Positions 1-8,558 of a DNA stretch of 47,072 nucleotides are shown here, piece by piece (positions within the stretch are counted from its first letter, which is position 1; the number at the start of each line of letters is the position of its first letter). A program made the position numbers and the translations under genes. Source of the DNA: CAYMUR01 sp964393615 (GTDB taxonomy: Bacteria; Planctomycetota; Planctomycetia; Pirellulales; Pirellulaceae); assembly GCA_964393615.1 (NCBI GenBank), contig CAYMUR010000032.1, forward strand, positions 1-47,072, given 5' to 3'. A model generated the notes under the pieces. It was not told the origin of the DNA. It did no database searches and saw nothing but the letters and a program-made list of their open reading frames with translations.

Positions 1-99
1 AGCCAGCCCGGCTGGACGAAACGCGTAGTGCCTGGGAGCAATGGTGTGTGGTGGGGAAGTGGGAGTAAAGGGCCCCAGGCCAGAGCTGGCTTGTTCTAA

Positions 100-705
100 C
101 TGGCGTGGACTAAGAGAACGCGCCCTGGTCCACCCAAGGCAATAGCGCATACAGCCGTATTTGGTTCGGGACCGTCCATTTCACAAACGACCGTTGCTGT
201 TTTAACGGCGCCAGTCACCGTCGATCGTATCGAATTTGACAATACTGATCATTCCTTCGCGGTGGCTGGGCTCCACAGTGTCAACCTGGCAGCCACGACA
301 GCGGGCGAAGCTGTCCTTCTCAGCATCGAAGTATCGGCGGGCCAACATGAATTTCAAGCGGCTGTGAATTTGCACGAGTCGACGACGCTGCACGTTGCCA
401 GTGGGGCGACCTTGACGTTTAACAACGCGTTGGACCTGATGGGGAACACTCTCACGAAGACAGGCGATGGTTCGGTTGCTATCAACAATAAACTGGCCAC
501 GACGGGCGGTTCCGTTGTTCTTCAGCAAGGAACTGTCTCCGGTGTTGGTTCGATCGGTGGTAATGTCAACAACAGTGGTGGAACGATCTCACCGGGAGAC
601 AGTTTTGGGACAAACTCAGCAAGTGCGGTACCAGAACCGACCAGCGTCGTATTGTTAATCACGGGTTCGATCGGGCTGATTTGTCTTGGTCGGTACCGAC
701 GATGA
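100..705 (+). pseudogene. Decayed PEP-CTERM / autotransporter-repeat-like surface protein, 3' part
   Basis: The frame is open from a stop at 97-99 to the stop ending at 705. The only plausible internal start (GTG at 262) falls in the middle of a conserved-looking domain. From about 145 the translation resembles planctomycete proteins with autotransporter-associated beta-strand repeats (TAVFGS, VTVDRIEFDN, TLTFNNALDL, LTKTGDGSVAINN, VVLQQGTVSGVGSIGG). It ends in a PEP-CTERM anchor: VPEPTS, a hydrophobic stretch, then an arginine-rich tail (RYRR). Nothing upstream in this frame supplies a signal peptide, and the 5' side carries stops in all frames, so a frameshift or N-terminal loss is likely. 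An intact gene would be sorted to the envelope. Confidence is good for the family and moderate for pseudogene status. Confidence 0.6.
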
Positions 706-901
706 AGCGCTGCCTCGAAGTTTGGGTGAAAACGGCCTGCAATCAGGAATCGACCGTTTCCGTGGTTCAAGATGTAAAATGCACATATTGGATAGCAAAC
801 GAATTGAAAACGAGCGTGACAGCTCTTCCGAAGCGAGGTCAACCGATTGCGCGCACTTCGTGCGCATCCTTTCACAAATCATGTAGCCGATTGAGTAATG
901 T

Positions 902-1417
902 TTGAATGGTGAAACTGTTCCAGTTGTCCTGCAAATGGGTGCCGGAGCGGGTAACTCAATCAGTTATGGTTTTTACCAGCAAGCTTCGGGACAGAGGCCC
1001 AGTAGTCCGCCAGCAACCTTCGGCGGAAATCATTCTGGCCCTGACAAGGCGACCGCCGGTAGTGTCGGTAGGTGGGCTCAAGTACGAATGATCATGTTAA
1101 ACCTGGGTGGTAACTCAACTTGGGGTATTGATTCTGCTCTGGTAGAAACCAGAAACATCACGACATAGGATATGACTCTTGGCGGTAACCAAGACTTTGC
1201 CCATGTGGACGGTAGTTGGGTTTCACTCGGCCATATGAACCTGAATCCCGACGGAATCGGCGATGGTGACCAGAGTGATTACAACAACTCGGTTTATCTC
1301 GTCTTGGGCGGTCAGGATGTTCATTTTGACAATCGTGTCGTAATTCCCGAGCCGACATCGTTAGGTCTTTTGTTGGTGGGCGCAGCCGGCTTGTTTAATT
1401 TTCGACGTAGACGGTAA
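902..1417 (+). pseudogene. PEP-CTERM protein interrupted by an in-frame TAG
   Basis: Two stretches lie in the same reading frame, 902-1165 and 1169-1417, separated only by TAG at 1166-1168. The first half (GFYQQASGQRPSSPPATFGG, then GRWAQVRMIML and DSALVETRNITT) flows directly into the second (AHVDGSWVSLGHMNLNPDG, then DNRVVIPEPTS). The second half ends in a PEP-CTERM anchor with a hydrophobic helix and an RRRR tail. No signal peptide is visible at the 5' end, so the gene also lacks its N-terminus. It follows another decayed PEP-CTERM gene, suggesting erosion of a tandem surface-protein block. A sequencing error at the TAG is the main alternative. The 196 bp upstream (706-901) show nothing coding. 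Confidence 0.6.
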
Positions 1418-1664
1418 GTCGAACGTCGCCAAAAAGCAGGTGCTGTGACGTCACCTTGACGGTGCAGGCGATACGATGATTCCAACGGCGGCAAGCCAGC
1501 GTGGGTTCACTGTCTGACGGCGAAGTCGTCCGACACGTTCCCTGGCAAAATGGTTTCAAGTCTTGCGCCATGGGGTGCATGGTGCGCGCTTTTGGTGAGA
1601 CGAGTCAGCCGTTCCGTTTTGTGATGGGTTTTATTCAAGCTGGGTGAGGTACGTTTCATTCGCC

Positions 1665-2720
1665 TCACAGATCGGTAGTCAGATCCGCCACGTAAATCGC
1701 GGTCATGCGTTTTCCGTCGGCGTTCTTTTCGTGGGACGAATACCATGACATGATCGCTTGGGTGGGGCTGAGTGCGATAAATCCTGGGTAGGACGTGTCA
1801 CCCCCGCTGGGTAGTTCGGCAAATTCGTGTAGCTGGTTGTCGACCAGCCAGTACATTGACGTTTTGGGGTTTCTCCTGTCCAGGCTTTTACGGCCACCGA
1901 CCACCAAATGCTTGCCCCACCGGGCCAGCAGAGGGCCCCCGACGCGGCGGCCCAGACCATAACGATTCCATTTCGTGTACGGTGGTGGGGCACGCAACAC
2001 TTCCGCGCCGTTGCCAACATCGCGTCCGATCGCGATGATGTTACCACTTGGTTCGAAAAGAAACGCCGTTTCATTTCCACCAGTTTCATGAAATACGGCC
2101 CGTTTCCGCCAAATCAGTCCGTCATCACTTTCCAACATTAGCGCGGCGGTCCCGGTCTGTTCGTCATATGGGGCCACCTCGAAGTCAATATTGCGGCGGG
2201 CACAAAGATAGGCCCTCGCTCCGAAAGATCCGGCACGCCAAATGTAATGTCCGAAAGTGCCTTCCAATAGAATCGGACTGTGCCATTGGGCACCGTTACT
2301 GGTCCAGGCGGTGTAGCCGAGATTCTTGTTCATGTCGTACTCTTTCAGCGAAATAGTCGTTTCACCGCAGTACCATGTGCTCGTGTATACGAATAACTTG
2401 TCGTTAAAAATCAGAAAATGGGGATCACGTGTATCGCGCAGTGCAACGCGAAAACGGTGTGCCTGTTGCCACTGATTCATATCCTCACTGACAAGCACAA
2501 TGATGGATGCCGTGGAATGGACCATGTGACCATCGGGGCAGCTGCGAAAGGTGAGATAAAATTTATCGTGAAAGCGGATCAGATCGGTAAACGCATTGTG
2601 CTCACCGTTATGAAATACACGACGGACATTGGAGACTTCGACGCGTGGTAGATCCGTTGCAAATGCTTGGCCACCAAAGAGTAATACCAGGCAGAGGAAC
2701 CTGTGAGTGATGACGGCCAT
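1665..2720 (-). CDS. Exported glycosidase-like beta-propeller protein
   Basis: About 351 residues. The chosen ATG at 2720 has a GGTGA Shine-Dalgarno sequence a few bases upstream and starts directly with a signal peptide (MAVITHRFLCLVLLFGGQAF). An ATG at 2759 and a TTG at 2783 are in frame but would bury the signal peptide. The mature protein has short repeated blades of the kind RFHDKFYLTFRSC, DPHFLIFNDKLFVYTS and SDDGLIWRKR, matching five-bladed glycosyl-hydrolase (GH32/43/sialidase-like) propellers found in planctomycetes. The catalytic residues cannot be assigned by eye. It is a single gene on the minus strand, probably acting in the periplasm or on the surface on a sugar substrate. Function is inferred from fold resemblance only. 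Confidence 0.75.
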   Translation of the reverse strand: MAVITHRFLCLVLLFGGQAFATDLPRVEVSNVRRVFHNGEHNAFTDLIRFHDKFYLTFRSCPDGHMVHSTASIIVLVSEDMNQWQQAHRFRVALRDTRDPHFLIFNDKLFVYTSTWYCGETTISLKEYDMNKNLGYTAWTSNGAQWHSPILLEGTFGHYIWRAGSFGARAYLCARRNIDFEVAPYDEQTGTAALMLESDDGLIWRKRAVFHETGGNETAFLFEPSGNIIAIGRDVGNGAEVLRAPPPYTKWNRYGLGRRVGGPLLARWGKHLVVGGRKSLDRRNPKTSMYWLVDNQLHEFAELPSGGDTSYPGFIALSPTQAIMSWYSSHEKNADGKRMTAIYVADLTTDL

Positions 2721-3135
2721 TTTTGTCACCGAATTTGAGCCGTATTTTATTGTAGTCATGTATAGGATTTCCAGGAATTTCAACTTGCGTTATCGATGGT
2801 TCGTTGAGAGTCAGCTCATGACCGATTTTCCAGGCCAACCCCTTGCCACAAAAGAGATTGGAAATAGGCGAAAGTAGAGAACACCTATCTCCCATTACTC
2901 CAGTGGGAAGTTCAGGTTAGCAAAGAACATAAGTTTAGGTTGGACGGCCCGTAATATCAATCGTTGAATTGTTATCACAGGTTCGTGCCCGAATTTCTCG
3001 GTAAAATCAAGTCGTTATTGTTCTGATATGGACCGGATGTTAGGATGGATCAAGCGGGGCAGATATGTAGGCAGTTTGCGGTTCAGTCCATGACATTGAG
3101 TCATGACATCGAGTCCAATATCAACAAACGAATCA
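2721..3135 (+). other. Divergent intergenic region, no gene seen
   Basis: About 415 bp between the start of the minus-strand propeller gene and the plus-strand DUF1559 gene. No credible reading frame is present. It should hold the two divergent promoters, but I see no pair of hexamers good enough to call. Confidence 0.5.
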
Positions 3136-4221
3136 ATGATGAAAAATCGTACGGTCGGTTTTACCCTGGTTGAACTGTTGGTGGTGATCGCCATCATTGC
3201 CATTTTGATTGCGCTACTCTTGCCGGCAGTGCAGGCCGCACGGGAGGCGGCTCGCCGTTCGCAATGCATGAATAACCTGAAACAGATCGGTGTGGCGCTG
3301 CACAATTATCACAGTGCCCAGTCAACGTTTCCTTTCGGGGGCGGTTTAACGGGTGGCTCGCCGGGAATCTGTCTTTATGACACGGCATTCGACCAAAATC
3401 ACAGTCACAATTGGCGAGTTCATATCCTGCCTTATCTGGAACAAATTCAGCTTTACGAAAGCATTCCCGTGATCAGTGTGTCAGGCGAAAACGCATTTCA
3501 TGATGCGTTTGGATCCTTGCCGCAACACAAGGTTCCTGTTTCTACCTACTATTGTCCCAGTGAAGTGGGACCACAAGTTCGAAAGGGCTTACCGCTCTTC
3601 GCTTGGGCTGGCACGCCCCAAGACGGAGTGGCGGCCCTTGCCAGTTACCGGGGGAATGCCGGGAATGTTTCTCATTGGGGCTGGGGTGGCGAGCCGATGG
3701 CCTGTGGGCTATGTGCGGGGAACGCTTGTCCGTGTGCAACCGATATGCATACCACCGTGAACGGTGGGGGTCACTTTGCGCAATGTAAAAAGAAGGGTCC
3801 GGAATTGGGGATGTTGTGGGCGCATCCCACCTCGGTCCGTATCGCTGACGTGCACGATGGCACGTCGAATACGTTGTTTGTTGGCGAGAGTACTTATACG
3901 GCGCTCACAGCTGGGCCAGCAGGTGTACCCGGAGACGGTTGTCCGCCTCTGGCGCATTGGATGGCGCCCTGGTGTGTGTCTGGTACCGTTTACGGGATTA
4001 ACATGCATTACCAATGGGGCGAAATTTCTGGTAACCCTCCTGCCCTACAACGACCGTTTCAGGGTCAGTTTATGGGGTGTGGTTATCGTAGTCGGCATCC
4101 TGGTGGGGCTCAATTCTTGACGGCAGATGGCAGCGTACGGTTCCTCAGCGAGACGATCAACATGATCACCTTTTCTGCTTTAGGTACCAAGCAAGGGGGA
4201 GAAGTCGAAGGTTCCTTTTAG
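3136..4221 (+). CDS. DUF1559 (SBP_bac_10) pseudopilin-like protein
   Basis: About 361 residues. The N-terminus is a type IV prepilin-like leader: MMKNRTVG followed by FTLVELLVVIAIIAILIALL, with the prepilin peptidase cleavage expected between G8 and F9 and the conserved Glu at +5. The C-terminus has the DUF1559 signature (HPGGAQFLTADGSVRFLSE, then ALGTKQGGEVEG). This family is strongly expanded in planctomycetes, probably in envelope-associated pilin-like assemblies; its exact role is unknown. The start at 3136 (or 3139) gives the usual short leader. An in-frame ATG at 3103 would add 11 residues and is less typical. It stands alone, convergent with the sialidase gene downstream. Confidence 0.93.
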   Translation: MMKNRTVGFTLVELLVVIAIIAILIALLLPAVQAAREAARRSQCMNNLKQIGVALHNYHSAQSTFPFGGGLTGGSPGICLYDTAFDQNHSHNWRVHILPYLEQIQLYESIPVISVSGENAFHDAFGSLPQHKVPVSTYYCPSEVGPQVRKGLPLFAWAGTPQDGVAALASYRGNAGNVSHWGWGGEPMACGLCAGNACPCATDMHTTVNGGGHFAQCKKKGPELGMLWAHPTSVRIADVHDGTSNTLFVGESTYTALTAGPAGVPGDGCPPLAHWMAPWCVSGTVYGINMHYQWGEISGNPPALQRPFQGQFMGCGYRSRHPGGAQFLTADGSVRFLSETINMITFSALGTKQGGEVEGSF

Positions 4222-4244
4222 AGTCAGTCATGACTCGAAAAAGG
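4214..4244. terminator. Imperfect palindrome at convergent gene ends
   Basis: CCTTTT and AAAAGG arms flank a perfect GAGTCA/TGACTC stem with a GTCA loop. The structure overlaps the DUF1559 stop codon, and each strand carries T-rich and A-rich ends. It sits between two convergent genes, the position expected for a bidirectional terminator. The rest of the gap (to 4337) holds only a short CGT microrepeat near 4294. Confidence 0.5.
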
Positions 4245-4337
4245 GGCAATTCAACACGAGGGATTGGGGGATTGTTGAACCTTTGGCGTCCCGTCGTCGT
4301 CGTCGTGTGACAAGGGTGGCGGTAGAATTCTGGTCTG

Positions 4338-5588
4338 TCAACGTGGCGCGGGGAGTATCTGAATGCCGTCGTGCCCGGGGCGGACCTGCATCCGAATAGC
4401 CCAGATGGCGTTTGTACGGGCATCCTTGGTACGGTGGCCGCCAGTATGGATGTAGGCGGCATACACGGAACCGTCTGGTAGAACGATTCCCTTGCCATAT
4501 CCGTACACGTTTGCATCGATAGCAAAACCGTGTTTGGCGGCAGGTGCGACCCAGGTGTGCCCGTCGTCGGTACTGAAGATGGCGCGAAAACCACCGGCCC
4601 CGTACGATCCGTGCAGGCATAGTAGTGTTCCGTCGGATAGTACGAGCAGTCCAGGTTCGAACATCCGTATGCCAAAAGTCACTGGGCGAGTCCATGTCGT
4701 GCCACCATCGGAAGACCAACAAATGGATCCTTCGGGACGCGCCATCATAACCAACCGGCCATCGGCCAGCTGAACAACACTCGGTTCACGTAGCTCATGG
4801 TCCGCTCGGACGACGGACAACAGCTTCCACGTTTGGCCGTTGTCGCTCGATCGAAATACACCGATTCGTTTTGGTTGGCCTTCGGTAATCCGGCCATAGA
4901 TGACCAATAGGACCGATCCATCGTTAAGTACTATCGGCGGACCGTCGGTAGCATCCGATGCAAATGGTGAGCACAAGCGCCGAACATTTTGTTCCCAAGT
5001 ACGGCCACCATCTGTGGAGCGGATGATACCAGTATGCCTCGCAACAGCGGGATTCTTGAAAACATTACCATTACCCGGCGTGGTAAAAAAAGTACAGAGA
5101 ATCGTTCCATCCGGTAATTCGACGAAGTTTGGATGCCGATCGTCCCAGGGGGTGTCGATTAATGTTTCCGGTTTAGACCAGTTGTGGCCACCATCCACAG
5201 AGCGGATGCTCATGGCTCGTCCACCACGTGGTGCGTCGATTCCGATCGGCATACCAAGCTGCTGCCAATGTTTGATTTTTTCCAGTGGCACCCGTAAAGG
5301 CGTCGGTGGCGAAGCGTGCCAGTATCCGGCGGAAAAACCGACGAACATCGTACCGTCCCGTAGATGCAATGGTGATTCCCAGCCGACAAATCCCTGGTAC
5401 CCAGGAAACGGGTCGGGCTGATTGACTCCTGGCCCGACAAGCATTCGGCGGCATTCCACTGCCTGGCCAATTGGTTCGCCACCCTCGACGATTCGGACTC
5501 GTATGCTCGAGTCGGACGTCAAATGATCGGCGCCACTGGCCGACATGACACTTCCCAGGAAAATGACGAACCAGCTGATGCGGTACAT
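4338..5588 (-). CDS. Exported sialidase-like protein with five Asp-boxes
   Basis: 416 residues with an N-terminal signal peptide (MYRISWFVIFLGSVMSASGA). Five Asp-box/BNR motifs are directly visible: SVDGGHNW (about 130), STDGGRTW (191), SSDNGQTW (247), SSDGGTTW (292) and STDDGHTW (339). This is the hallmark of the six-bladed sialidase propeller (GH33 and relatives). The length suits a single catalytic domain. The Arg triad and Tyr/Glu pair cannot be proven by eye, so true exo-alpha-sialidase activity on sialic acid is not certain. The gene lies 91 bp downstream of the isomerase/epimerase gene on the same strand and may be co-transcribed with it. Confidence 0.85.
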   Translation of the reverse strand: MYRISWFVIFLGSVMSASGADHLTSDSSIRVRIVEGGEPIGQAVECRRMLVGPGVNQPDPFPGYQGFVGWESPLHLRDGTMFVGFSAGYWHASPPTPLRVPLEKIKHWQQLGMPIGIDAPRGGRAMSIRSVDGGHNWSKPETLIDTPWDDRHPNFVELPDGTILCTFFTTPGNGNVFKNPAVARHTGIIRSTDGGRTWEQNVRRLCSPFASDATDGPPIVLNDGSVLLVIYGRITEGQPKRIGVFRSSDNGQTWKLLSVVRADHELREPSVVQLADGRLVMMARPEGSICWSSDGGTTWTRPVTFGIRMFEPGLLVLSDGTLLCLHGSYGAGGFRAIFSTDDGHTWVAPAAKHGFAIDANVYGYGKGIVLPDGSVYAAYIHTGGHRTKDARTNAIWAIRMQVRPGHDGIQILPAPR

Positions 5589-5679
5589 GTTTTGTGACTC
5601 CGGAATGCCCTCGGCCAGCGACCAGTTTCATCCTTGTCGATCGCAGCACGGGACGTGTTCCACGGTTGTTTTGTCTGGT

Positions 5680-6630
5680 TTACCCTTGGTCAGCCACCTC
5701 CCAGCTAACACTTTTCAAGTGTGCCAGAGCAGCGGTATTTTTCTGATCGACGTCGGCAGGATCCTTGTAATTCTTGTACTCAGTCTCCAGAGTGACATTT
5801 CCATCATAACGGTATTTGTCCAGGGTTTGTCCCAAGAGCTCAAAATTGACTTTACCTTCACCAGGCGTTATTTCGAGGAGATACTTTCCTGCCGGCGAAT
5901 TCTTTCCGGCAGCATCCCGTCGATGAATGTGCCACAGTCGGTCTTGTAACGTGCTGACGTAATCGTCGATGTCGTATCCAGCCACCTGCCAATGAGTGGC
6001 ATCGATTAGAACACCAATATTGTCCGATTGCAAATAGGACAGCACCAGTGTTGATTTTTCCACGTCGTCATAGACCTGCCATACGTGTGGCATTTCCAGT
6101 AGGACCCTGATTTCAGCGTTCTTTGCATATTCGGCTTGTTGGTCCAGTACTTCAGCGGCTGCTTTGAGGGCCCGGTCAATGTTTTCCACGTGCTCCTTCC
6201 TTCCCGCGTTGAAAACCAGCATCGGAATACCTGCGATTTTTGCCTTGTCAACGAGTGTCCGGACCCTCATGGCATAGTGGTCTGCTTCGCTTTTCACATG
6301 GAGTCGATAGTGACTGCATTTTTGTTTCGCCCTTTTGATTTCCTCTGTTTCGGCCGAAGAGTGTTTTCCGAGGGATGTCTTCCCTGCTCCCGGATTTTTA
6401 GTGTAGTAGGCAGTTGACGTGACATTCGCGGCCACTGGCTTCAGTGAATATTTGTGGAGGAGTGCTCGGACTGCGGTCGGGTCAACGGTCTCAATAGGAA
6501 AGTGTTTACTGTGCGTGAGCATTTCAGCAATTTCGACGTATTCAAATCCGTAGTCGGAAAGATGCTGTAATGCCACTTCAAGCGTTGATAAAGAAAAAGC
6601 CAACGTTGAACAGGCAGTGATTGTTGGCAT
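5680..6630 (-). CDS. Sugar-phosphate isomerase/epimerase-like TIM-barrel protein
   Basis: 316 residues, no signal peptide, so cytoplasmic. The sequence fits the xylose-isomerase-like / AP-endonuclease-2 superfamily. Metal-ligand-type positions appear in the usual order: LLEMPHVW (E179), VLIDATHW (D210), HIHRRDA (H236, D239) and VTLETEY (E282/E284). Members bind a divalent metal and isomerise or epimerise sugars, inositols or related keto-sugars; the substrate cannot be read from sequence. It starts at ATG 6630 without a strong Shine-Dalgarno sequence. It is first in a likely two-gene unit with the sialidase gene, consistent with processing sugars released outside the cell. Confidence 0.85.
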   Translation of the reverse strand: MPTITACSTLAFSLSTLEVALQHLSDYGFEYVEIAEMLTHSKHFPIETVDPTAVRALLHKYSLKPVAANVTSTAYYTKNPGAGKTSLGKHSSAETEEIKRAKQKCSHYRLHVKSEADHYAMRVRTLVDKAKIAGIPMLVFNAGRKEHVENIDRALKAAAEVLDQQAEYAKNAEIRVLLEMPHVWQVYDDVEKSTLVLSYLQSDNIGVLIDATHWQVAGYDIDDYVSTLQDRLWHIHRRDAAGKNSPAGKYLLEITPGEGKVNFELLGQTLDKYRYDGNVTLETEYKNYKDPADVDQKNTAALAHLKSVSWEVADQG

Positions 6631-7239
6631 GATGATTTGAGATCTATCAATTGTGGATGTTGGTTTGCAAGCAGTAGTCAGATTTGTGTTTGATGACGGT
6701 GATTGCCTCTTGTTCGATCGTTAGGGTGTTTTGTGAGTCACGGACCAAGAAGTGATAGAGCAATCGATCGGTGCGAATTGTGTTTCCTGGCAGGCAGGCG
6801 ACAAGGTGATGGCGAAGCGTTTTGGTTGATATTTAATCAACGTCGTACGGTGAATACTCGATCGCATTGACTACCTATCACCGACGGAAAAGAGGTTACC
6901 CCTTTTGAATGGTGGAACTGTAGTTGATGGAAATGCAATTTGTAGTGGATATCTTGAACCGATTCTGGACAAACGTGTGGAGGACCGGTGAGTGCATGGT
7001 GGATTGGACCAGAGTGAGACATTGGTAGATTTTGAAATACAGACTTGTAGTGGTGATTTATCACGGAGCGTCATCCTAGAAGCTCACACCGTTTTGCGCT
7101 GGCTGAGAATTCTCTTGGCTTCCACTTGGGGTACGTTGACTATTTGGTGTAGACTAATGGGCAGATGCCTCACGACGTTATATTTTAGGACTTTTTTTGG
7201 TGTTGCACGTAGGGCAATCAATGTCAGGGAGACTCTTTG
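6631..7239 (+). other. Divergent intergenic region with short palindromes
   Basis: About 609 bp between divergent genes with no convincing frame. Two short perfect inverted repeats are present: GTTGAT/ATCAAC around a 5-nt loop at 6825-6841, and GTGATTTATCAC at 7053-7064. Either could be a regulator-binding site, but short palindromes are common by chance. Confidence 0.35.
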
Positions 7240-8436
7240 GTGAAGCAGAATGCCGACGTCATTATCATCGGTGGTGGGGTAACAGGGCTGTTGACTGCCA
7301 TTCATTTACAACAATTGCATGCCGGAAAAGTGTTGTTACTGGAACGGCATTATATTGGATCAGGGCAATCGCATCGGGCTGCAGGGGTAGTGCGTGCTTT
7401 GGTGCGGGATGTGACGGTGTCGGCAGCATTGATAGAATCGATCGAATTTTTCAATACGTTCGAAGATCGATTTGGCGATCCAATTCTCGTACATCCGGCA
7501 GGTTACCTGCTTTTGTCAGAGCTGGAGCAATCGACGGTCATTGAAGAAATGATTTCAGTGGCTGCCCAAGCTGGTTGTGTGGCCAGACAGATCGATCGCC
7601 ACGAAGCGCAGCAGTTACAGCCTGGACTCCGCGATGAGGACGGCACGCTGTACGTGTACGAACCGGCTGCGATCCATCTTGACCCCATGCCGACGGTCCA
7701 AGCTTTGCGGCGGGTGGCAGAACGTTTGGGAGTAAAAATTATCGAAGGCTGTGAGGTAGGAGATATTCTCGTTGAACGTGAGCAGGTTGTAGGAGTCGAA
7801 TCTTCACACGGACAATTTCATGCGCCACAGGTACTTGTGGCAACATCGGTGTGGGGCAAACAGCAATTGGCAAAACTGGGGCTGGAAGTTCCCATTGATT
7901 CCCACCGGGCAGAAATGGCTTTCTTTCAGATTCCCGCGCTGGGAGATTTTCAATTGTCACATATCCTTTCCGATGCACGTTCAATGCTTTACCTGCGCCC
8001 AGAAGGAGACCGACAAATGTTTGTCGGTTGGCGCGAAGGGGATCGAATCCACAATGTCGACGACCTGGTTACTCAGGATCCAGATAACTATAAACAGACG
8101 GCCGAATTCACTACATTGACTGATCTGCAACGCCGACTGGCGATCACTCTGCCGCCGATGGCGGATGGATTTGTTCATCGTACGTATGCTTGTGTGTACG
8201 ATGTAACTCTCGATCAAATGCCGATTCTGGATCGGGTCGCGTCAATCGATGGGTTGTACGTCGCACTGGGATTGAGCGGAGGTGGATTTAGCCTTTCTCC
8301 GTGGGTGGGCCGGGCCATGGCAGAATTTATCCTTGGACAAAAGAGACCTTCACAAATCCAACGTTTCGATTGGAATCGATTTGCGGAAGGTCGAACCTTG
8401 AATTGGTCCAATGTAGAAACGACCCGTCAAGACTAG
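7240..8436 (+). CDS. FAD-dependent oxidoreductase, DAO / sarcosine oxidase-beta-like
   Basis: 398 residues. The dinucleotide-binding motif is at the N-terminus (VIIIGGGVTG, glycines 11, 13 and 16), followed by an E at the end of the second strand (LLLERHYIG). The C-terminal FAD motif of the DAO family is clear (MPILDRVASIDGLYVALG, then SGGGFSLSPWVGR). Such enzymes oxidise amines or amino acids, such as sarcosine, glycine or D-amino acids, and need FAD. The GTG at 7240 is preferred, with AGGGAG eight bases upstream; a TTG at 7237 is adjacent. There is no signal peptide, so it is cytoplasmic. It is followed 122 bp later by an exported glycosidase-like gene on the same strand. The substrate is unknown; an amino-sugar or amine derived from the glycan is a guess. 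Confidence 0.85.
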   Translation: MKQNADVIIIGGGVTGLLTAIHLQQLHAGKVLLLERHYIGSGQSHRAAGVVRALVRDVTVSAALIESIEFFNTFEDRFGDPILVHPAGYLLLSELEQSTVIEEMISVAAQAGCVARQIDRHEAQQLQPGLRDEDGTLYVYEPAAIHLDPMPTVQALRRVAERLGVKIIEGCEVGDILVEREQVVGVESSHGQFHAPQVLVATSVWGKQQLAKLGLEVPIDSHRAEMAFFQIPALGDFQLSHILSDARSMLYLRPEGDRQMFVGWREGDRIHNVDDLVTQDPDNYKQTAEFTTLTDLQRRLAITLPPMADGFVHRTYACVYDVTLDQMPILDRVASIDGLYVALGLSGGGFSLSPWVGRAMAEFILGQKRPSQIQRFDWNRFAEGRTLNWSNVETTRQD

Positions 8437-8558
8437 CTCGATGCATTGTTGGCGGGTTGGAAACCTCTCGGGAGATCAACGATTTTATAGGATTTGAGGT
8501 TCATGACCATTTGAGATACAGTCTGCAGGTTTTCAACAGAGAAATAGGGAGAGACGAG

